NCBI GenBank assembly: GCA_002633005.1
Contig: NMRA01000097.1
Span: 956,824 to 1,020,823, forward strand
Source of the DNA: Phoronis australis
Lineage: Eukaryota; Phoronida; Phoronidae
Reading direction: 5' to 3'
DNA: 64,000 nucleotides
Below are positions 37,040 to 64,000 of this stretch, piece after piece. The number at the start of each line of letters is the position of its first letter. Position 1 is the first letter of the stretch. A model generated the notes under the pieces. That model was not told the DNA's origin, searched no databases, and saw nothing but the letters and a program-made list of their open reading frames with translations. The position numbers and the translations under genes are program-made.

Positions 37040-37460
37040 ACAGAATTTTATATAATGAAGGTCGTTATTTTCATAAATAACGCTAATTTTTCATGCAGCA
37101 ACCTGCAAACTGACTATTAAATTAATTATCCATAGAAACGTGTGAAAGTAACAATGTCATTTCCTTGTAGTGTTTGGCACAGAAGAAGATTTTAAATAAT
37201 AACGACCGTACTTTGCATAAATTATGCAAACTCACTATTTATTTACCTGCGAATTAGCTTCATAAATTTTACTGATCTTGGAAACACAGGTAAAATATCA
37301 AAATAATGTAATTACGGTGCTTGACAAGGAAATTATAAGCTAAAACAGATCTTTGCATAATGGCAGCCTTAATTTGCATATATAAAAATCCTCAAGGTTG
37401 TCAAGGTTACAACCCTGCTAAAGCGCTTCAAGGGGCTACATCAAGAAAGAATTTCTAGGT
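37040..37460 (-). repeat. Right long inverted arm with sub-repeats
   Basis: Inverted copy of 27770-28170. From about 36960 the arm is made of roughly 150-165-base units, each starting with a GGAAACA(T/C)AG(G/A)T..AATATCAAAAT(A/G)AT block and ending in an ATGCAAA block. The palindrome TTTGCATAAATTATGCAAA lies near 37212. Confidence 0.7.
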
Positions 37461-38704
37461 CCCCGATGACCACCCTATGGGTAGCAACTCAACTAAACTT
37501 AGCAGCTCGGGGAGCGACATTAGGAATAGAATTCGCTACTGAGTGATATGGGGATGAAATGAAAATTTGTGACAGTGAATCAGAAAATACCCATCAATTG
37601 ACTAAGGCTACAGATGGAGATATTTGCAGCACAAAGTCGCCTTGTCATCTGAAACTGAAGAAAAATTTGAAGTTTGTGCGGGCGGAACTCGAACCCGAAA
37701 TTTCTTGTGACACTAAAATCTAACTGAAATCATGGAAACAAGTACAACGTAATGTCGATTACCGTCTACCTAACTGTTTGCCATTCATAAGTCAATATTA
37801 TCGTGTATTATCGTGCTTGGCTGATATCCGTCACGTTATCTCCACATTTAACTACCGGTACGTGCCGTATGTTCAGGCGAAAAAGTATGACATTACTTTG
37901 TAGTTCTGGGCACCAAAAGCAATGCAAAGGCATTATTTCTGCCTTCCATTTTTGTGAGCTGTCCTGTTGCTGAACCGTGCTCGAGCGGAATCACGAAATG
38001 TCATTGATTTCCACGACACGAGTTAGGCAGTTCTATTGAGTCGACTCGTGGGCCACCTGGTGGCTGTTTGTTCATCTGCCACAACCTTCGGAAAAAAACG
38101 TGCAGGTTGAGCGAGCGGGACTCGAACCAGGGTCTCCGGCGGGTCTTTGTATGCTTCTTAACTCGTTCGGTGTCGCTGTATTCCGCATTGACTTTAAGGG
38201 GGGAAATAGAGTCGGCGAAATGTCCGTAGATCTGTATTAGGTTTAACTAGACGTGTTGCATGGATGCCACGTGCAAATAGCCGTGTGGCACCCCGTTTTC
38301 TTGAAAATACTTACTCTGCGTAACAACCTCGGCTAATAGCGCAACCAACACTTATAGTTTAACATACAACTATTAGTATCTCGTCCTTCCAGATATCTTA
38401 TCTAACTTTTAACCGATGAATGAAACGCACGTTTCTCCACAATTTTGAATAACTACCAAACAAATCTTTTGGTCAATGAACATAAGTCCGAAAAAGCTTC
38501 TTCACCCGACCGGCCAGTAACTCGAACCCAAGACCTTCTGCTAACCAGGCAGACAGACTCACGTTCATTAGGTCACGCGATGTGGAAAACAGGTGGCGCG
38601 CAGACCAGACTTCAAATGTTTATGGTCCTGAAGGTTTTTTTTTTATTTTCATGTTATGTGTTACATTAAAATCAGCGTTATCTTTAAATGATTAAACTCT
38701 CCTC

Positions 38705-38920
38705 TGTCACGGAAGTAGAAAAATGCACGGCATGACTGACCTACTTTTCAAAATGGCAGGCACCCCTGAGTTCATTAATAAAAAAGGAACTTCAATACAT
38801 CCAGCATTGATATTGTCTCTTATTGTAAATATCTTGGTGTCAGCATTGAAACACAAAATGCAATGATAAAGTTTGCCTTTATTAGAATGACGAATTACAT
38901 AATTCAGATACGAAATAGTG
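38705..38920. repeat. Dispersed repeat family, copy 2
   Basis: This copy lines up with 4385-4605 and 43895-44255 over about 200 bases in the same orientation. It is the most divergent of the three. Confidence 0.45.
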
Positions 38921-39449
38921 ACAGATAAATTTGTAGTAAAAGAAGGGGGTGTGTGACACGTGTGTTGCATGGGTGATGAGCTGCTTCAGGACTGGTCTAC
39001 TATAGGTTTATTGTTCATGTAGCTCAGTGACGTCATTGTAATAATGCTTTGTCAACACGCATGGGGAATCTGGAGCTGTGCAACGAGAAACGTAGCATAA
39101 ATTATAACGTGCGGATCGAGCGGTACCTAGTGTAGGTAACGTTTCGTTTACAGCTGTAACGACGTTCTTTTATTCCACGACCAGTGATACTCCTGCCAAC
39201 TGTGTAACTTAAACACAGTACAACGGCTTTGATCGTTATGAAATGATGTAGTAACCGACCGGACAATGTCACTTTTCATTAAAGTGGCCCAGACTGCAGA
39301 TGTCGCTGTTTGTACAGATCGCAAAAGCAATAAGCCCCTGACTTTGTAAACTAAGTGAGCAGGCGATCGGGTAGCAAATGCAAGGTTACCGTGGAATCAT
39401 AGGCACGAGCATCGCATCTTACACACATATCACCGAGGAACCTATCAGT

Positions 39450-39595
39450 CATGCATACGAACCCATGAATCATGCATACATGTACGAACCCAAAAAATCA
39501 CGCATGCGAACAAAAATCATGCGCACCAACCACACAAGCCATACATAAACGAATACAAAATCATACACACGAGCATTGAATCACACGCGATTATC
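39450..39595. repeat. Degenerate CGAACCCATGAATCATGCAT-type tandem repeat
   Basis: Six or so units of 19-27 bases, each with GAAC/GAAT followed by AAATCATGC or ATCATACAC. Confidence 0.5.
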
Positions 39596-40104
39596 GTTTG
39601 GTGGAAGCAGATAAAAACGTGATATGACAGTAAGATAAGCAGAAATCATATAACAAATCAAATTTGGCTTCCGGCTACAGTACTCTCCTTGTTTCGTCTA
39701 ACCTGACATTGTCTCCGGGATTAGTTTATATCTCATGTCATAATTTTGATTCAGTTCTGTTCATGGCAACATTCACACCAACATATAAATGTGTTGGTAC
39801 GAGCTCTCATCGACTATATTATGTGAATCAAAAAATAAAAGATGAACCCAAAACTTAGTAATCCAACTCAATCGTTCCGTCGAGCGTCGCTCTTTGACCA
39901 ATGGCAGCGTTAGGCAAAATAGTGCCAGTCTAGGAACAAGATGGTTGTCTGACTTCCTTGGTTGTTTCCATTTTGCCCTCCACCGCTGATGAATACCACG
40001 TCGCTCGGTCAGGGCCCGAAACTCCTGGTCTTCGGTTGTTCTTGATTATATTGTGATTCATACCAATGCGTTCATAGTCCATGTTTGCACCTGATGTCCT
40101 CAAC

Positions 40105-40223
40105 ACATGCGCGCACCCAGGCGGGAGGCTCGGCGGGGTACTCGAACGAGCCCCNCCGCCCGCCTTTTTGTTACCACAACGGCATTCGAGCACCCCCATA
40201 TTGAAGGCTGGGTGCGCACATGC
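40105..40223. mobile_element. Small G/C-rich inverted-repeat element
   Basis: CATGCGCGCACCCAGGCGGG at the left returns inverted as GGCTGGGTGCGCACATG at the right, with GTACTCGAACGAGCCCC and ATTCGAGCACCCCC inside. It contains an N at 40155. Similar phrases (CATGCGCGCATCCAGCC, GGGGGGCTCGAA) occur at 42339-42380. Confidence 0.45.
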
Positions 40224-41338
40224 AACATTTCTGTTATAAATTCGAGTGTGAACTCGGTCAAATCTGAAAGTTTGACTCAGTAGTGGCTCGCACTCGAAGA
40301 CCCACAGTGTGTACATCAATAGTGATGTCAGTGAACTCGGTCCGCCATTGTGTGCAGTGCGTTATTCATAATGTATTTGCAGGTATACTCAAGCACTCAA
40401 TCAGAAACAATTACCTGAGTTCATAATTTGATTGCAGCTGTATTGTTACACATTTACAATAATTTTGCTGCGACTTCACAACTAAATCAGCTAGTAGTTG
40501 TCAACCGTGTAATTTTCTACATTCAGTTTCAAAAGCTCACCACGTTGTCACGGAAAGTCACGTGTTTATTTGGGATTGTTTTGTGAAATATGTAAAGTTG
40601 ACACCGTGTTGGAATGTCCAATGCTTACGCTACATCAGTTTGAATTTCCGCGGTTGATCATTGTGTTCAGTCCACTGGAGTAGGGCGGCCCGGCCGGCCT
40701 AGCGAATGCTCAGATTCACTTGGCATTTATTACGACCAAAATACCTTTGGCTGACACTTTTTATATAAAGAGGTCGACATCCCGCTAAAGTACGACTAAA
40801 GCACTGTGCATACAAATTTTGTCCTTCTTTTACTTGCGGAAATGCATAGAAAATTGTAACGCCGGGGCGAGTGCGTCCTCGTACAGACTAGTGATGAACG
40901 TAAATCGACAACGCCATCTATTGTCAAGCATCCAACTTTCCTCCTTTGAATATTGTATTGTTTGCCCGCAGGCTCGTAAATCCCAATACACAATGCGCAT
41001 AACACAAAAGCTTGTGAGTAGTGTGTTAAGTTGTAGACCCGTATGTAAACGACCTTTTACTACCACTGCACTGATCGCGTTGCGCATCTGACATCCGGAA
41101 TGAGACGCAGTGCTTACGGTTTTGTCGATGTTTATTACTTGTTAATTAATTATCAAGCTTATTATCGGACTTAACATCACATAAGTCAAGCTGAACCCCG
41201 TGTACTGAGTGGGTGGACGCGATCTCTGACGAGTGAGTTTCTTGGCTCGTCAAGTCAACTCGTACAGTCTTCTCGCAGCTCAGTCGTGAGACGAACAAAT
41301 AACCGTGAGGATCGTGTTATATTAAGACTCCGGCAAAC

Positions 41339-61514
<20,176 letters not shown>

Positions 61515-62211
61515 ATAGTCCATCAGGTTTGGTGCAATCATGGACTCAATCGCCCATATACTCGTTACCTGACATACGACATGCAGTTACTCAATATTGT
61601 TTGTCCAGCTGGAGTGAAAAACGGTCAGCCAAGTTATGGGAAAATTTCACGACCAAAAGGAAGAGGCGAAGAAAGTCAAGAATTTCGTAGCAATGTGTAT
61701 ATTGGGATTATCGACAGAATCGTGAATAGCAGAAGTTGCGGCCAAAGCTAAAGTATTGCCAAAGACTAATTATGAGGTGCTATTACGAGCTTTGGTATTA
61801 TCGGTGACTGGAGGTTTCCATTTTGGTTGGTTGAAGCAAACTGCTCCATAGAAAGGAATTGTGGGTCCAAATTACTGCACTAGTGTGAATCATGAAGTTG
61901 GCGTGCCATTTAAAAAAAATCTTCGAATGTTGTCCAACAGTTACTGTGCACAGCTTCTAGACTCTGTTTAGCCTTAAACATCTGCGTTTATAACACCCAC
62001 TTAAACCATCTATCAAATACATCTACAACAAAACATAAAACTTGTACAAGCTTAGGGAAGGAATTGAACTCGCGACATATTTCACTAACCTTCAAACACA
62101 AGTACCTGACAGAAAGACATTTCTCATGCTTTTTGTACCCTGCTCCTGTTTTAGTCTGGTAGTCGGAAATGGCTACACAGAAATTTCCGTAGTATAAATT
62201 TTTTCGTTTGT

Positions 62212-62770
62212 TTTATGCCACCCCTGAAGCATTTTAGTTAGCGTTACAATCCACCTTGAGCATTTTTAATTATGCAAATTAAGCCGTCCTTATGCAAAAT
62301 TCTATGTTTGCTTGTAACTTCCTCACAAAGCACTACAGGTTGATTATTGTGATGTCATCACACCTGCTCTCTTGATCAGTGAATTCAATGTAGTTGCTTT
62401 GAAGTGGAGGCACGGCCACTCTCATAAAACGGTCATAACTGAGGCTAGAACTAAAAATGTTAGAATCACGAGCATAGTTTTGTTTCCAACTTTCAAAATT
62501 TGCAACAAAACGCAAGAATAAGCATTCCACGGGCTTAAAACAAACAACTCAAACCATGACAATTTTTGTGATACTGTACATCAGTAGGTGGCAAATCAAG
62601 AGGTTCAGTTACCATGGAAACATAGGTAAAACATCAAAATAATCTACTTATGGTGCATGGTAAGGAAGTGATAAAAGCAGAGTTTTACATAATGACTGCC
62701 TTAATTTGCATATTTAAAACTGGTTGTCATGATTACAACCCAGTCAAAATGCTTCATGGGAGTCATTTCA
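62212..62770 (+). mobile_element. MITE related to the long inverted arms
   Basis: The left end reads CCCCTGAAGCATTTT..GTTACAATC..ATTATGCAAATTAAG. The right end is its inverted copy, ending CTTAATTTGCATATTTAAAAC..GATTACAACCCAGTCAAAATGCTTCATGGG. The middle (62410-62560) has CTCATAAAACGGTCATAACT and GGGCTTAAAACAAACAA, shared with 33530-33640. It therefore looks like an internally deleted form of the larger element. Confidence 0.65.
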
Positions 62771-63291
62771 ACATGAAACAATCAAAAGAAAATATACTAC
62801 TAAGAATTGTTTAGTTTCCCTGTAGGTAGTTATTCGACCATTTCGAAGCCAGTCAAATTTGTTTCAGGTACATAAGTTTCTTTTGATGTTTCTGTCAATG
62901 GCTCATTTTTTGAAGGTCAGTGAGTTGAGTTTATCGCTCACGTGCCTTCCAATGACTGGTTTTATTACATTGTCAATCAAGAAACCGTTAGTAACGTTTT
63001 GCCATTTCTTTTTATTCATAACTTTAATTAAAAACTCGCAGTATTAATATATAGCGTATTTTCCCACTAGCCCGAATCTGCAAATATATTTTAATGTCTC
63101 GAGTGTTAAAGAGTTCTGCACATGAGCGGATAACTTGACTTGGCCTACGTTCATTCAAATCTAATTGAGGGAAGGAGGACTTTGCCTCTGCCGTTTCCAT
63201 GATTGCCAGTTATTTTGTTCACGACGATGAATTTGTGTGCACATTTGATTTGCTTTTGTGCTAGTCTCCTGCTTGACTATTCTTGGGCAAA

Positions 63292-63355
63292 GTGGTCAAA
63301 ATGGGGCTGGTGGGTCAAAATGAGGCTGGTATGGTCAAAATGAAGCTGGTGTGGT
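63292..63355. repeat. 20-bp tandem repeat
   Basis: GGTCAAAATGRGGCTGGTGT-type units repeat three times with few changes. Confidence 0.9.
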
Positions 63356-64000
63356 GAACAGCTGGCAGAAAACAGAAGCAAGCTGGAGTTTACCTAAGCA
63401 TAAATTGATCCACGTTATTCGATGTGACCTTCACATCAATTTGCGTTTGACATCATTGTGTACATGAAAATAAAATCACACGACTCTTGGTAATCCTGAA
63501 ATATTCTTTATGCATCACAAAAGTTGTCGTGCGCTGTGTATGTGAATACTGAGGGGTGGAAGCTCACAGTCGCGAGTACCTTCCAGCTTCGATCTCCCAG
63601 GTAAACCCCTGTCGGACCAGCAAATACAAAAGCAACGGTACAAATTACATATCCGCGCCCCTCCATACACGTGGTGTGAATACTCCATGCTAAGTGACCA
63701 AATTGCAGACTAGGAGTAGGACCATGTGTCCTTGTGTAGTCCTTATCAGGAATCTGTGACCGGTTGCATAAATGGGGACTAAACTATGTTCCCTTTTCAT
63801 CGCATTTGTGGAAATCGTGCAAGCGCTGGTTGTCCTTTTGTCTGCTATTTCATCTTTATCGTTTCGTCTCACGATAACGAGACAAAAATCTACGTTGAAC
63901 TCTTACCATTATTGAAAATAAACAGTGACCCTTTCATGTAACGTACGCCGTCAATTTAAGTACCCGTTGCAGTAAGGGGCGGTTTTCAGATGCATTATAG

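Larger units (their letters stand above)
27770..37460. mobile_element. Possible large decayed DNA transposon bounded by long inverted arms
   Basis: The left arm (about 27770-28170) and right arm (about 37040-37460) are inverted copies. From the outer edges, both read GTAGC..CCCTTGAAGC-like sequence, then GGTTGTAA(T/C)CATGACAACC, then ATATGCAAATTAAGG..GCCATTATGCAAA, then GCTTATAA(C/T)TTCC, and further in TCAGTTTGCAGGTTG(T/C)TGCATGA. A short relative with the same ends and some of the same interior lies at 62212-62770 in the matching orientation, so the two arms may belong to one 9.7-kb element. The inside holds decayed minus-strand coding pieces (33370-33560, 34828-35045). Two independent insertions in opposite orientation remain possible. 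Confidence 0.35.
37461..41338. other. Upstream region of ANKDD1, no supported gene
   Basis: Holds the repeat at 38705-38920, a possible decayed tRNA-derived piece at 38516-38584 (minus, GGTTCGAGT box), a degenerate ATCATGCATACGAACC-type repeat at 39450-39595, and a small inverted element around 40105-40223 (GCGCGCACCCAG / CTGGGTGCGCAC). The last 600 bases are richer in CpG, as in a promoter, but no TATA box or other core element stands out. Confidence 0.45.
61515..64000. other. Downstream of ANKDD1, no supported gene
   Basis: Contains the MITE at 62212-62770 and a 20-base tandem array at 63292-63355. No obvious AATAAA lies close behind the stop; one at about 63471 is far. All open frames here are short and unrecognised. 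Confidence 0.5.

Noticed and set aside
38100-38165. tRNA-like GGTTCGAGTCC box, minus strand
   Set aside because: No matching A box or paired arms were found; a lone B-box-like sequence is weak evidence.
40796-41091. Overlapping frames on both strands upstream of ANKDD1
   Set aside because: No recognised motif, with opposite-strand frames of similar length, as expected from local base composition.

Overview
This is animal nuclear DNA. Genes are split by GT..AG introns, exons are short and widely spaced, coding density is only a few percent, and decayed repeats are dense. The two genes I can name are bilaterian families. Their intron positions and sequence suggest a marine invertebrate, perhaps an invertebrate deuterostome such as a hemichordate or lancelet. 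That placement is inference from style only.

Layout. (1) 91-5101, + strand: the last five exons of a prohormone convertase gene, best matched to PC1/3 (PCSK1). They cover the end of the catalytic domain, the P domain and an unusually short tail. (2) 5102-41338: about 36 kb without a confidently complete gene. It holds one strong candidate first exon (16164-16899, Ser/Arg-rich, good splice donor), a broken THAP-domain copy (19346-19571), a broken minus-strand copy of an invertebrate repeat-associated hypothetical protein (22058-24250), and many inverted-repeat elements. One pair of long inverted arms, about 9.7 kb apart (27.8 kb and 37.4 kb), may mark a large decayed DNA transposon. (3) 41339-61514, + strand: a complete 14-exon ANKDD1-type gene with eleven ankyrin repeats and a C-terminal death domain, predicted 567 residues and ending in a CaaX-like box. 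Its introns carry several miniature inverted-repeat elements, a 62-bp satellite with a clean hAT-type insertion, a 21-bp minisatellite inside a fold-back element, and a HIRAN-like ORF. (4) 61515-64000: downstream sequence with one more copy of the long-arm inverted-repeat family and a short tandem array.

PCSK1 cuts prohormones in secretory granules. ANKDD1 proteins are cytoplasmic adaptor-like proteins of poorly known role. Nothing here suggests that they act together; their linkage may be old synteny. All exon limits were read by eye from splice sites, reading phase and remembered family sequence. No alignment or RNA evidence was available. Assembly gaps or ambiguous bases lie at 823-845, 13978, 33143 and 40155.
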